From NCBI RefSeq assembly GCF_040362915.1, contig NZ_AP029612.1:744001-808000 (forward strand): 64,000 nt of DNA. Direction: 5' to 3'. Below, one piece after another: positions 8,626-19,129 of this stretch. Each line of letters opens with the position of its first letter. Position 1 is the first letter of the stretch. The stretch comes from Sediminibacterium sp. KACHI17 (GTDB lineage Bacteria > Bacteroidota > Bacteroidia > Chitinophagales > Chitinophagaceae). A program made the position numbers and the translations under genes. Below the pieces are notes generated by a model, which was not told the origin of the DNA, did no database searches, and saw nothing but the letters and a program-made list of their open reading frames with translations.

Positions 8626-11600
8626 GAGTACTTATACGGTAATATGATTGTAAATACTGTTCCAGCCTGAGTCATAGCTGATTCATCTGATAAATAGTTG
8701 CTTGTACACTGTAATTCACCCCCATGACCTTTGGTTATGATATCATAACTAAGACTGAGTCCTAAACCAGTTCCTTGTCCGGTTGGTTTGGTGGTAAAAA
8801 AAGGTTGAAATATTTTCTCTTTGATTGAATCAGGAATACCCAAACCATTATCGATTACAGAAATTCGGATCGAGTCATTTGATTTCTCAGTGGTAACCTT
8901 CACCATAGGCTCATAGCCAGGCTCATCCTTTTTCTTTCTTTCATTCGTCGCATAAAATGCATTATTAATTAGGTTCAAAAGAACACGACCGATATCCTGC
9001 GGTATGAGTTGAATCAAACCTATTGTACTATCAAGCTTTGTTTCAAATTTGATATTGAAATTTTTATCCTTAGCTCTTAGCCCATGATAAGCCAATCGTA
9101 GATACTCATCACATAAAGTATTGATATCAGCAAGTTCTTTTTTGCCTGAACTAGTTCTGCTGTGCTGCAACATCCCTTTTACAATAGCATCTGCTCTTTT
9201 CCCATGGTGGTGGATCTTATTGAGATTCTCTTTGATATCTGTAGCCAATTGGTCAGCATCCTTATAGTTGCCATTGGCTATCTCTACTTTCATTTCATCC
9301 ATCAACTCTTGACTCACTTCACTGAAATTATTGACGAAATTCAATGGGTTTTGTATTTCATGGGCAATACCGGCTGTGAGCTCTCCTAATGAAGCCATCT
9401 TCTCTGCTTGTATTAACTGTTGCTGTGTTTGCTTGAGATCTTGTAATGTTTTTTCAATTTCCTTTTTTGCAGCTTCCAAATTGCTGAAATCCTGATAACG
9501 TGCATAGGCAGTAGAAAAAGCACTGGAGACTGATTGCAAAACATCTAGCTCTTCTTCGGATAAGGTCTCTGCATTACCTACATACAACATTCCTTGTAAA
9601 AAAGGAACAAAATGCAGATACATCCCTTTATCAGGAATAGAGGCCAAGTATTGTTCTCTATGCTCAATGATATTACGCTCCAACAGAGAATCGGCTAAAC
9701 TGTGAAAAGCATCTATACTCCATTGATTGATATACAATTCACCTCGCTGCCAATGACTCACCACATCATTAATATTGTCTGATGCCTGATAGGACAAGGG
9801 AAAAGAAGCAATAGATTTCCCATCGGGGGTCGATAAGAATGTATTGATCGTTTGTTCCTGCTCATTCATGATAAAAATTCCACAGCGTAAAAAAGGTATC
9901 TGTAGTGTATGGAGCTCGTTCCAGATCAGAGGTATTACGCGATCCAAATCTTCCACAGAACGCATAGATGCTATATCTGCACGGATTCTATCAATAGCCG
10001 CTTGCTTAACTGCTGATTTTTTATTAGCTTCTGCTACCTGTAAATCAAGAAAACGAGTATAGGTTTGGTCAAATACTTTGGTAAAGCGTTGTAGTATTGA
10101 CAATCCTAGATCGGTTAATTTATCTACTGATGTAATTCCTATGAATCCCTTAGCAAAACGAGCATAATTATTTACTCGTTTATTCATTTGACGAACTTCA
10201 GAGCTTACGTACAAGTGAATACTGTCCAAATAATTCAACCACAACTTATAGACATCACCTTCCAATTCATTTACCAATAGATCATTTTGATTTTTCCAAC
10301 ACCGGAACAAGGGGGCTCCGTTTGTTGGTTCATCAAATGGCAAAGGGTAAGCTGTTTGCAGGTACTCACCATCTGTAGTGGTAATAAAAAAAGTAAACCG
10401 CTCTGTTTGTTCATCAACAGTAATCACAAAAGCCCTGGATAATACGTGACCAGCATCTGTATACAAAGCTTTAAATTCTTCAAACAACAAATGGGCAACA
10501 GCAGACAATTCCTCACTTCGTTGCATCGCCATTGTTCTGCTTCTCACACGCTCTAATGCTGCTTCCACTTTTGCTTCACGGGCTTGTTCTTCTGCTTTTT
10601 TTAGATCCAGAAAACGGATATACGCCTGTTCAAATGCATTGGCAAAACGTTGTAAAATGGAAGCAAAATCCTGAGATAAATATTCTCTATCAAAATAAAA
10701 CACAAACAATCCTGTATACTTCATGAGAGCAGCAGCATAGGCGTAGACATCCTTGCTTTGCATCCACTGTCTGACTTCATAGTCTGCTTGCTGGAAAGAC
10801 TCTTGTGCTAATATTGAATCAATATGTTCACGCGAATCCACTTCATTATACACTTTATTGATATAGGTTTCGCCATTGGCTCTAGCCTCATAAAAATCAC
10901 GGAAAGCTTGGGTATCAAAATAGTTTTGGTAATAAAATGTAGCTTTTTCTTTTCTATCCAGCATCAATAGACAGTTCAAGAAGTCTTTTGTGCCTTCCAC
11001 AAAAATGGTGATAGAAATTCCTCCGGATACTTTGAGTCCTAATTCCAGTAGTTTTTCTTCAACTGTTTCTACGACTATTGGCAAATCCTCACTTTTCTGC
11101 ATTGATAAAGAGACTGACCGGACTTTCTCCAATGCGGCTTCTATTTGTGCTTCGCGTGCTTGCTCTTCTGCTTTTTTTAAATCCAGAAAACGGATATAAG
11201 CTTGCTCGAATACAATGGAAAATCGCTTTAAAATTTGTCCTTCCTCATTATCTAACACTCTTCCTTCTATATTAGGAAACAGTATTCCCGTAAACTGTTG
11301 CAAAGCCATGCTTTGCGCATAGCTTTTTCTCTGCAAGATATCTTGCTTAATATGATCGGGAAATCGACTAAAGTCTGTATGTTCAAAATAGTAGTTCCAG
11401 AAAGCATTCTTATCTTCAAATGAATAAGTAGCAGAAAAGTAATCTACCCCCCTTTTTATAGCCGACTTTATATCATTCAGTATTGGATTATCAAAATGAG
11501 GGTGTCTAAAGCTTCTTGGATAGGTTTGTTCATTATCAGTAATCCATTGTACGATATCATCAGAATCTTCCTGAAATAAGTTGATCACAACAGCAGAATC

Positions 11601-12806
11601 TGATAAATTAAATTCCAGGTCGCGCAGATTATCAAAAACGGTCTTCACCACTTCACTCAATTCATCAGAACTGCGCATGATCAATGAACGGCTTCGTACT
11701 TTTTCGAGTGCCGCTTCTATCCTGGCTTCTTTAGCCTGCTTTTCCGCAGTATACAAATCCATAAAACGGGTATAGGCCTGTGCAAATACCTTACAGAACT
11801 TCTTGACAATACTTTGCTCTGCCTCACTATAATCACGATCATTATAACGTACTATGGCAAGTGAGATGCTGTCATGAAAAGAGACGCAAATATTATAATA
11901 AGATTGTGATAGAATAAATGCTTTTCGTTCTTCAGGGACAATGCTGAATCCAGTATTAGTGAATAGATATTCCCAATGTTTCCGCTTCTCATCTCCAGAA
12001 TAACACTTTGTAAAATCCTCCGCTTTTTGACTATAGGTATAAAAATTCCTGGCAATAGCAGAAGGATTTGCATGAATCTTATCATCGATAATCTTAGTAG
12101 TGTAAGCCCCTTCATCATTAGCAATCCAATATTCATAATGGTCTTCGTGAAGCAACAATATCGCTACGGCATCAATACCCAATGATAGTTCTTTCAGCTT
12201 TTCGGAAACCAGATACGCCACTTCGAGAATCTCATTGCTATGGTGCATAGAGAGGGAACGTGTTCGAATTTTATCAAGTGCAATCTCTATTTCCAGTTCA
12301 CGATTTTTTTGCGCTAATTCTGCTGTTCTTTCTTCTACTGCTGCCAGCAGTTTAATATTTTCCGACCGCAGTTGTTCAGGGTTGATCTGCTGTCCTTCAC
12401 TTGAATAACCATCCGGATAAGAAATATGTACATGTGTAGTATACCATTCACCATTGATTTCAGACCAAACTCCGGTCAGTCTACTATGATGATAAAACAT
12501 CCATTCGTCACCTATCTTGACATGAAAATCCGATTCCTCAGTTAAAATGAGATACCCATCTTGCTCATGTACATTGATCTTTTTATTTTCCATTTTTACC
12601 AAACCGGTCACCTGATCACTGGTAGACTTGTAAAAATCAAAGGCAACTTGTTTACTGGTAAACACTTCACTAATAGCTGTGCCATATATCACGATATCAT
12701 CAGTCCACCAGGCAGTAAATCCTTCAATATCACCTCGCAGAAATGCTTCAAACATTTCATTATGCCTGCTGATAATTTTCTCTTTCAATGCCTTCGTCAA
12801 TGCCAT
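8622..12806 (-). CDS. Soluble sensor histidine kinase: NTF2-like domain plus five tandem repeat modules
   Basis: A 1394-residue kinase with no signal peptide or membrane span. Residues 1-130 look like an NTF2/SnoaL-type fold (AWWTDDIVIYGTAISE; a GEWYTTHVHISYPDG end). After a short coil, five modules of about 190 residues follow; each opens with a helix such as EAALEKVRSRSLxM (at about 176, 366, 558, 750, 937) and closes with FxQAYxRFLDL. The modules look GAF-like but have diverged. The transmitter carries phospho-His H1149 in [15 protein letters not shown] and a complete HATPase. It has no receiver. It starts 3 nt after the upstream kinase gene and overlaps the next by 4 nt. Likely a cytoplasmic multi-input sensor; ligands are unknown. 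Confidence 0.9.
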   Translation of the reverse strand: MALTKALKEKIISRHNEMFEAFLRGDIEGFTAWWTDDIVIYGTAISEVFTSKQVAFDFYKSTSDQVTGLVKMENKKINVHEQDGYLILTEESDFHVKIGDEWMFYHHSRLTGVWSEINGEWYTTHVHISYPDGYSSEGQQINPEQLRSENIKLLAAVEERTAELAQKNRELEIEIALDKIRTRSLSMHHSNEILEVAYLVSEKLKELSLGIDAVAILLLHEDHYEYWIANDEGAYTTKIIDDKIHANPSAIARNFYTYSQKAEDFTKCYSGDEKRKHWEYLFTNTGFSIVPEERKAFILSQSYYNICVSFHDSISLAIVRYNDRDYSEAEQSIVKKFCKVFAQAYTRFMDLYTAEKQAKEARIEAALEKVRSRSLIMRSSDELSEVVKTVFDNLRDLEFNLSDSAVVINLFQEDSDDIVQWITDNEQTYPRSFRHPHFDNPILNDIKSAIKRGVDYFSATYSFEDKNAFWNYYFEHTDFSRFPDHIKQDILQRKSYAQSMALQQFTGILFPNIEGRVLDNEEGQILKRFSIVFEQAYIRFLDLKKAEEQAREAQIEAALEKVRSVSLSMQKSEDLPIVVETVEEKLLELGLKVSGGISITIFVEGTKDFLNCLLMLDRKEKATFYYQNYFDTQAFRDFYEARANGETYINKVYNEVDSREHIDSILAQESFQQADYEVRQWMQSKDVYAYAAALMKYTGLFVFYFDREYLSQDFASILQRFANAFEQAYIRFLDLKKAEEQAREAKVEAALERVRSRTMAMQRSEELSAVAHLLFEEFKALYTDAGHVLSRAFVITVDEQTERFTFFITTTDGEYLQTAYPLPFDEPTNGAPLFRCWKNQNDLLVNELEGDVYKLWLNYLDSIHLYVSSEVRQMNKRVNNYARFAKGFIGITSVDKLTDLGLSILQRFTKVFDQTYTRFLDLQVAEANKKSAVKQAAIDRIRADIASMRSVEDLDRVIPLIWNELHTLQIPFLRCGIFIMNEQEQTINTFLSTPDGKSIASFPLSYQASDNINDVVSHWQRGELYINQWSIDAFHSLADSLLERNIIEHREQYLASIPDKGMYLHFVPFLQGMLYVGNAETLSEEELDVLQSVSSAFSTAYARYQDFSNLEAAKKEIEKTLQDLKQTQQQLIQAEKMASLGELTAGIAHEIQNPLNFVNNFSEVSQELMDEMKVEIANGNYKDADQLATDIKENLNKIHHHGKRADAIVKGMLQHSRTSSGKKELADINTLCDEYLRLAYHGLRAKDKNFNIKFETKLDSTIGLIQLIPQDIGRVLLNLINNAFYATNERKKKDEPGYEPMVKVTTEKSNDSIRISVIDNGLGIPDSIKEKIFQPFFTTKPTGQGTGLGLSLSYDIITKGHGGELQCTSNYLSDESAMTQAGTVFTIILPYKYS

Positions 12807-12809
12807 GGT

Positions 12810-14963
12810 TTATTTTACAGGAAGTATGATGGTGAATGTAGTTCCAACCCCCTCTTTTGTCTCCAACTCTATTTTCCCTTGATGACCTTTGGTAATGATG
12901 TCATAACTCAGACTTAATCCCAGGCCTGTTCCCTTACCCGTGGGTTTAGTAGTAAAAAAGGGCTGGAATATTTTTTCTCTTACTGCTGCAGGAATACCAC
13001 CTCCATTATCAGCAACTTTTATCATGATCTGATCGTCGACTCTTTGGGTAGTGATAGTCACTTGAGGAATAAAATCCGCACCTTCTTTCTGTTTTCGTTC
13101 ATGTACAGCATAAAAGGCATTGTTGATGAGATTCAAAACGACTCTACCTAGTTCTTGTACCATGACATCTACTACACCCACTGCAGGATCAAGTGAGGTA
13201 GAAAGTTGCGCATTGAATCCTTTATCACTGGCTCTTAATCCATGATAAGCCAATCGTAAATACTCATCACAAAGTGCATTGATATCTGTCGCTTCTTTTT
13301 GTCCTGTGCTATGTCTGCTATGTTGCAACATTCCCTTTACGATCGCATCTGCTCTTTTACCGTGATGTGTAATCTTATCTTCATTGGCTTGAACATCTGC
13401 TGCCAATAGTTTTACTTCATCCCAGTCACCTTTTTCCACAGCAGTTTTCAATTCAGCAAGCAGATCCTGATTGACTTCAGAAAAATTATTGATAAAGTTC
13501 AACGGATTTTGAATTTCGTGTGCAATACCTGCAGTAAGTTCACCTAGAGAAGCCATTTTTTCTGCCTGAATCAATTGTGTTTGTGTGGCTTGCAGGTTCG
13601 CAAGAGTTGTACGCAGTTCTGCAGTTTGCGTATTTACTTCTTCCTGCAAAATTTCTTTTTGACGCAATGCTTGTTCTTTTTTCTCTTCTGACAGTTTAAT
13701 CACTTCAGCTGCACGAGCTTCCACCTCATGAATCATTTGTTTAAAGCGCATAGCAGTATAAATTAATAAGCTTACAGGAAAAGAAAGTGTATATATACTA
13801 ACCAGCGTAGCTAATTTATACTTATGATAACCGTTAAACCACTCATTAGGTACAATTCCAAAGCTCGTTTGAGCCAAAACAGTGAATAACAAACCCATCA
13901 TAACCACCTTATTGGGACCTTCAAATCTTTTTGGAGTACCAATAATAATCCATAGCAATAATAAAAAGGAGATCGTAGGAATCAGTACGATTGATTTATC
14001 CGCTGTGTCATAATGAATATATACATCCCAAACAATCAATATTAGTAGCAGAAAATATTGATACTTACTTAATGAATAATGATAAATATTAGCAATAATC
14101 ACAGGCATCAACACCAGAATAGCAATAAAACAAAAATCAGCCAGATAAGAAAACAACACCTGTAGATCCAAAGGAGAAGCTACAAATAAGAGATACGGAG
14201 TAGCTCCAAGGATAGAGAATGCTACCAGTAAACAAAGACTTGCAAATAATAATAACTGCTGTTCTTTGGTATTGAAGAAAAACAACAATACAAATAGCAG
14301 TGCTAAAATAATGCAAACCGTCATGATAGCCATCAAAAACTTCTTCATGAAGCTTAAGTTCTCAGTATGAAATTTTAAAAAATCTACACTATTCAGTTCA
14401 AAAAGATTTTTTAATTCGCCAACTTCAGACATCAAAACCAAGGAATCTTTTTTAAAAGTCAAGAGTGGCTTGGCAGGAATGACATAATCCACCATGTGAA
14501 TAGAAAGTAAATATTCCTTATCGGAAATAAGTTTCACATAAAAAGGAATTCGTTCGAATTCAAAAGACTCAACTTCTAACCTATTCACTCCATTGACATT
14601 ACCTACTTGTGCAATTTTTTGTCCATCCAGAAACACTTCAAAAGAGGCATTTCTTCCTAAATAGAAATAGTGAGGTTGATTGGAAATACTCGTATCTACT
14701 TTGAATCGAAAACGAAACCAACCTTCCAATCTACCATTATTGTCAGCCATTTTCGCAGAAAGCTGCACCGGCTTAAGGGGTTGCCAACCTTGCCCATTTA
14801 TATAGGAAGAATCATTCCCCTTTTTAAATAACCAGCCATCTTTGTTGGTTAAATACAACTCTTTGACATCTTCATACATGGAAGACTTTAAAGTGACACA
14901 AGTATCATTTGCCTTGATTGCAAGGGAAATACAGAGAAAGAGTAAAACAACAAAAAAACGCAT
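12810..14963 (-). CDS. Sensor histidine kinase with 7TMR-DISM-type sensor
   Basis: A 717-residue membrane kinase and first gene of the signalling operon. A signal peptide (1-18) is followed by a periplasmic beta-rich domain (about 25-190, with a jelly-roll-like [10 protein letters not shown] and [18 protein letters not shown]) and seven membrane spans (about 210-405), the layout of 7TMR-DISM receptors. A coiled coil leads to a transmitter with phospho-His at about 482 in [15 protein letters not shown] and an HATPase ([23 protein letters not shown]) that ends the protein. Receiver and output must be supplied in trans. The 200 bp upstream (14964-15163) contain no exact TAnnTTTG box, so the operon promoter could not be placed. 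Confidence 0.92.
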   Translation of the reverse strand: MRFFVVLLFLCISLAIKANDTCVTLKSSMYEDVKELYLTNKDGWLFKKGNDSSYINGQGWQPLKPVQLSAKMADNNGRLEGWFRFRFKVDTSISNQPHYFYLGRNASFEVFLDGQKIAQVGNVNGVNRLEVESFEFERIPFYVKLISDKEYLLSIHMVDYVIPAKPLLTFKKDSLVLMSEVGELKNLFELNSVDFLKFHTENLSFMKKFLMAIMTVCIILALLFVLLFFFNTKEQQLLLFASLCLLVAFSILGATPYLLFVASPLDLQVLFSYLADFCFIAILVLMPVIIANIYHYSLSKYQYFLLLILIVWDVYIHYDTADKSIVLIPTISFLLLLWIIIGTPKRFEGPNKVVMMGLLFTVLAQTSFGIVPNEWFNGYHKYKLATLVSIYTLSFPVSLLIYTAMRFKQMIHEVEARAAEVIKLSEEKKEQALRQKEILQEEVNTQTAELRTTLANLQATQTQLIQAEKMASLGELTAGIAHEIQNPLNFINNFSEVNQDLLAELKTAVEKGDWDEVKLLAADVQANEDKITHHGKRADAIVKGMLQHSRHSTGQKEATDINALCDEYLRLAYHGLRASDKGFNAQLSTSLDPAVGVVDVMVQELGRVVLNLINNAFYAVHERKQKEGADFIPQVTITTQRVDDQIMIKVADNGGGIPAAVREKIFQPFFTTKPTGKGTGLGLSLSYDIITKGHQGKIELETKEGVGTTFTIILPVK

Positions 14964-15163
14964 ACACTCAGGTTTTGGTCAGACTACCATTTAGTGCGGT
15001 ATCAGACATAGATCTGCCAACCAAACTCCCGGGTTCAGGACACAAAGCAGTTAGAGAACTAATTTACGTTTTTTTCATCATATAAACACCTCCTGGTCAA
15101 GTAATTTAGGTATCCAACACTTAGTCGAATGGTCACGGGCTTAAGCTCATAGCTATTGGAAAA

Positions 15164-15919
15164 TCATTTCCCTCCATTTGCCCTCAAATCATTGATGCAG
15201 TTAGCATCTAATTGCGGGATAGCATTGTTCAACATATTCATTAATCCGGTTGTCTCAATGGTATAATACATCAAACAATTGGTATTGGTGCAATGCGCAC
15301 GGTTATCACCATCTTCATGTGGCGTTACCATTCCGGTTCCATTATTGACCAACCCGAGTAAATGCCCGATCTCATGCAACAATACACCTGACTCCACTTT
15401 CACCCTACTGGCCTGATTGATCCCTCCGCTATTCGATTGTATCGTTTTACCAAATAAACAAATGGCAGTATTTCTATAGGCAACCCCTACTACATTATCC
15501 TTATCAAAATTTGCATCAGCAATGTAAACATAGACCGTGATTCGATTTCCATCCGTATATGCAGTTCTATTTTGATCAGTGAAAGAAGTAATGTCAGCTA
15601 TTGACACTACCGGTTTACCAATAGATGCTACCTGTTTGCGTTGTAGCGTAATACCCCCGGGTTTATTCAGTCTTTGTTCCAAAAAACTTTGCAGATTGGT
15701 AAATGTTTGCTCCTGCAACTGCATACCCGGACTGTATTGTACCTCAACCGTGAGCGATGTATAATTATCAGACGCCAATAACTCTGCAGCTGAAGCACCT
15801 ACATTTCTATTGTCATTGATGCCAACAGGCCCAGATAGAACCACAGTGGATGCTTCCTTTTTACAGGATTGGATCAAAAGAACTGATATAATAAACAGAA
15901 AAACGACAGGCTTTCTCAT
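15164..15919 (-). CDS. Lipoprotein zinc metalloprotease (HExxHxxGxxN type)
   Basis: A 251-residue secreted lipoprotein: the leader ends in the lipobox LIQSC with lipidated C19. The catalytic signature HEIGHLLGLVNN lies at 182-193 (zinc ligands H182 and H186, base E183), followed by a His/Cys-rich loop (HEDGDNRAHCTNTNC) and a Met in CLMYY that could form the Met-turn of metzincins. This fits a small membrane-bound metzincin-like protease of Bacteroidota. A minus-7 box lies about 42 nt upstream of the ATG. It is divergent from the CHU_C gene and lies upstream of the kinase operon on the same strand with a 200 bp gap, so it is probably a separate unit. Its substrate is unknown. Confidence 0.85.
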   Translation of the reverse strand: MRKPVVFLFIISVLLIQSCKKEASTVVLSGPVGINDNRNVGASAAELLASDNYTSLTVEVQYSPGMQLQEQTFTNLQSFLEQRLNKPGGITLQRKQVASIGKPVVSIADITSFTDQNRTAYTDGNRITVYVYIADANFDKDNVVGVAYRNTAICLFGKTIQSNSGGINQASRVKVESGVLLHEIGHLLGLVNNGTGMVTPHEDGDNRAHCTNTNCLMYYTIETTGLMNMLNNAIPQLDANCINDLRANGGK

Positions 15920-15960
15920 ATAAGACGATTTGACTAAAAAAGCCTTTGAAAAAATGATGC

Positions 15961-15968
15961 CAAATTTA
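15961..15968 (-). promoter_or_regulatory. Minus-7 promoter box of metalloprotease gene
   Basis: The minus strand reads TAAATTTG, an exact TAnnTTTG. The start codon at 15919 is about 42 nt downstream, leaving a leader of about 35 nt. No convincing TTG minus-33 box is seen. Confidence 0.5.
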
Positions 15969-16160
15969 TCCGGCAGGGAGATTTATGTAATAATCCGTCC
16001 CTTTTAACCTGCTATATTGAATGATAAACCAATCATCCCAAAAACCGGCAATACATTACACAGATATGGCATTTATGTATGAAATTTAGTTAATTTAGAA
16101 ACGCGGCTATCATTGAAAGGATACCCTACCCTGCCTGAAATCCAACTTATGCAACTCTTT

Positions 16161-16177
16161 AGACAATTGAATTGTCT
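16161..16177. repeat. Perfect 8-1-8 palindrome upstream of CHU_C gene
   Basis: AGACAATT-G-AATTGTCT is a perfect inverted repeat with a one-base centre, 30 bp before the CHU_C start codon in the 288-bp divergent gap 15920-16207. It is too short and lacks a T run for a terminator, so an operator for a dimeric regulator is possible. Confidence 0.4.
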
Positions 16178-16207
16178 GACTAATGTATGTATCAGAAGTA
16201 AAACGCA

Positions 16208-18388
16208 ATGATGTCTTTGTTTGATTATTGGTATAGTAAAAAAAAGGTGATTGGGCTTTTCATGGTATTGATGATAGGCATCAATAGCTTCACATATGCA
16301 CAATGTCCTCCGAATATCGGTTTCGAAAAAGGCAATTTTGATAATTGGGAAACATTAAAAGGCAGTATTGATGGAGCGGGTAATATTACCATGTCTTCTC
16401 AGGTACCCGATCCTTTTAACCATGTTTTGATGAGCGCTGCTGCAGATGGAAAATATACAGATGAATTTGGTGGTTTTCCTGTTGTTTGTCCCAATGGAAG
16501 TGGATACTCCGTCAAACTGGGAACAGCAACAGGTGGTAGAGATGCACATGGATTGAACTACACATTTACGGTTCCAAGAACATCCGGAGATTTTAGTATC
16601 ATCTACAATTATGCTGTGGTATTGGAAAATCCACCCCACCAACCGCATGAACAACCTTTGTTCAGTGTAAAAGTGTTCAATGTCACTGATAATAAATATG
16701 AAAGCTGCGGCTCCTTTCAATTCATAGCTGCGGCAAATCTTCCCGGATTCAAACTTTCAAATTCAGGTCGCCCGAATGTATACTATAAAGATTGGGCGCC
16801 GATCACTTTGAGATTACCCGGCTTTGAAGATAAAACCCTTCGCTTGGAATTCACGGTCAATGATTGTACACTGGGCGGCCATTTTGGGTATGCGTATATT
16901 GATATCAATGAGAACTGTACTACACCGATCACCGGTAATGTTTTTTGTACGGATGTTACCAACATGACTTTAACGGCACCCTATGGCTTTCAGGGATATC
17001 GTTGGTTTACGGATGATTTTTCTAAAACATTGGGTGAAAAAAATACTTTAAAAATCAATCCTGCGCCACTTCCTGGAACAAGATTGGCATTAGAGATCAC
17101 GCCATTCCCCAACCAGGGCTGTCTTGATACTTTGTACACAACGATCACCAAATCATTGGATCCTTTTGTATTCAATGTAACATCAAATATTGATGCATGT
17201 AGAAACCCCGGATTGGATCTCACGCACGCAGATATCACGAAAGGCAGTACTCCTGACATGAACTATGCCTATTTTGTAGACTTTGATGAATCGGTCTTTG
17301 TCGTAAACCCGAAAGCTATTATCAATAGTAGTACTTACTATATCAAGGCAAGTAATAAAGCGGGTTGTACGGATACGAAACCTGTGAATGTTACGATCAG
17401 GGATAATCCGTCTATTCGTATTCCAACTAGCATTGCTGAATGTATCCCGAATACCGTTAATCTTCTTGACCCTGCACTTGTTGCCGGTAACAGGTCAGAC
17501 CTCAGTTATAGTTTTTGGGAGGATCTCAAAGCCACCAAACCTTTGTTGAATGCTTCTTCTGTTTCAAAAACAGGCACGTATTTTATTCAGGCTACAGATC
17601 CATTCAAATGTTCTGTAATACAAGCCATCAATATTGCGATCACCGCCCCACCTTTAACTGTGGTCAACAATGCTGCCGTTTGTGGCTCTCTTTCATTGTC
17701 AACCGCAAACTTAGCCGCGGGCAGTGATCCAACAGCAACTGTTTCTTATTGGCTAGATGCAGCCGCTAGAGCAAATAGAATTCAGGATGATAATATTTTT
17801 ACCAACACGACTAATCTGTTTGTGAAAGTCACATCCATAGGCGGATGTAGTGTGATTCGTCCTGCTACAGTGACCATACATCCATATCCGGATTTTATCG
17901 TCACTGATCCACCAACAGTTAAGATACCGAGAACCGTAAACTTAACCACGGCTGTTCCATTTAGTCAGAACTGGAGGTATACCTATTGGGAAGATAGTGC
18001 CACCACCAAAACCTTATTCAGCCCTGAACGTGTTTTAAAGTCAGGAACATACTTTATAAAAGCGACCAGTAATGAAGGCTGTACTGTAGTGCAACCGGTC
18101 AATGTCAATATTGATGATGCGGATATTCTGCCTGCAAATATTTTTTCTCCCAATGGTGATGGGATCAATGATTACTGGCTCATCCCTTTGATCGATTATT
18201 ATCCTGAGTCAACCATTGAAATATTTACGCGTAATGGTCAGTCGATCTATCGATCGAAAGGTTATACACGTGTTTGGGATGGAAAAGCGAATGATGGAAG
18301 TGTTGTTCCGGTTGGTGTGTATTATTATCTGATTAAGGCATCCCCTAGGTTAAAGCCGATCTCCGGTACCGTTACCGTGATATACTAA
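16208..18388 (+). CDS. Secreted protein with CHU_C (type B) type IX sorting domain
   Basis: A 726-residue extracellular protein. A signal peptide (about 1-31, ending in SFTYAQ) precedes a jelly-roll-like N-terminal region beginning CPPNIGFEKGNFDNW (about 32-250), several Ig-like/PKD-like repeats of about 75 residues with alternating Cys (CxxPxTVNL, GTYFIKAT, GCTVVQPVNV), and the gliding-motility-type C-terminal domain from about 640 (NIFSPNGDGINDYW to the end). That last domain directs export through the type IX system. The cluster of Cys and GTYFIxA motifs suggests a surface adhesin. The ATG at 16208 is followed by a second ATG; either could be used. It stands alone as a transcription unit. 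Confidence 0.87.
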   Translation: MMSLFDYWYSKKKVIGLFMVLMIGINSFTYAQCPPNIGFEKGNFDNWETLKGSIDGAGNITMSSQVPDPFNHVLMSAAADGKYTDEFGGFPVVCPNGSGYSVKLGTATGGRDAHGLNYTFTVPRTSGDFSIIYNYAVVLENPPHQPHEQPLFSVKVFNVTDNKYESCGSFQFIAAANLPGFKLSNSGRPNVYYKDWAPITLRLPGFEDKTLRLEFTVNDCTLGGHFGYAYIDINENCTTPITGNVFCTDVTNMTLTAPYGFQGYRWFTDDFSKTLGEKNTLKINPAPLPGTRLALEITPFPNQGCLDTLYTTITKSLDPFVFNVTSNIDACRNPGLDLTHADITKGSTPDMNYAYFVDFDESVFVVNPKAIINSSTYYIKASNKAGCTDTKPVNVTIRDNPSIRIPTSIAECIPNTVNLLDPALVAGNRSDLSYSFWEDLKATKPLLNASSVSKTGTYFIQATDPFKCSVIQAINIAITAPPLTVVNNAAVCGSLSLSTANLAAGSDPTATVSYWLDAAARANRIQDDNIFTNTTNLFVKVTSIGGCSVIRPATVTIHPYPDFIVTDPPTVKIPRTVNLTTAVPFSQNWRYTYWEDSATTKTLFSPERVLKSGTYFIKATSNEGCTVVQPVNVNIDDADILPANIFSPNGDGINDYWLIPLIDYYPESTIEIFTRNGQSIYRSKGYTRVWDGKANDGSVVPVGVYYYLIKASPRLKPISGTVTVIY

Positions 18389-18439
18389 AGCTATTTCCCT
18401 GAATGATTCTGTATTTTCGCTGCATAAGCACAAAGCCTT

Positions 18440-19129
18440 ATGGATGTCAAAATAGAAGAATCCTGGAAAGCAGTTCTGAAACATGAATTCACCAAGCCTT
18501 ACTTTTTACAGGTTGCCACGCACCTGAAAACAGAAAGAGCTACTGGTGCAGTGATCTATCCACCGGGCTCTCTGATCTTCCATGCTTTTTTTACAACCCC
18601 TTTCGATGAGTTAAAAGTGGTGATCTTGGGTCAGGATCCCTATCATGGGCCTGGACAAGCACACGGTTTAAGTTTTTCAGTTCCGGAAGGCGTACCTCCT
18701 CCACCCTCACTCGGTAATATTTATAAAGAGCTCAATAAGGATATTGGAATGCCTATCCCAAAAACGGGTGATCTGACCAAGTGGGCCAAACAAGGCGTTT
18801 TGCTATTGAATGCGGTGCTAACTGTTAGAGCGAATGAACCTGCCAGTCATGCAAAAATTGGATGGATGGATTTTACGGATGCTGTCATCAGAAAAATATC
18901 CGATGAAAAAAAGGGGATTGTTTTTTTATTGTGGGGAAGATTCGCACAAGAAAAACAAATTCTGATCGATGAAACTAAACATTATGTGCTGAAAGCTGCA
19001 CACCCATCCCCTTTCAGCGCAGATAAAGGTTTTTTCGGATGTAAACATTTCAGCAGAACCAATGAGTTATTAATGAAGCAAGGGCTGTCACCGATCGACT
19101 GGGATTTATCAACTGAAGTAGAAAAATGA
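18440..19129 (+). CDS. ung: Uracil-DNA glycosylase
   Basis: Family 1 uracil-DNA glycosylase of 229 residues that removes uracil from DNA to start base-excision repair. The water-activating loop GQDPYHG lies at 64-70 with catalytic D66, followed by AHGLSFSVP, and the DNA-intercalating loop HPSPFSA with the catalytic His is near 188. Length is typical. The gene overlaps plsC by 4 nt (ATGATG), so the two are coupled. A near-match TATTTTCG upstream may be the minus-7 box. Confidence 0.97.
   Translation: MDVKIEESWKAVLKHEFTKPYFLQVATHLKTERATGAVIYPPGSLIFHAFFTTPFDELKVVILGQDPYHGPGQAHGLSFSVPEGVPPPPSLGNIYKELNKDIGMPIPKTGDLTKWAKQGVLLLNAVLTVRANEPASHAKIGWMDFTDAVIRKISDEKKGIVFLLWGRFAQEKQILIDETKHYVLKAAHPSPFSADKGFFGCKHFSRTNELLMKQGLSPIDWDLSTEVEK

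Noticed and set aside
14964..15163. Promoter for the kinase operon
   Set aside because: No exact TAnnTTTG on the minus strand in this gap, so no site was called.
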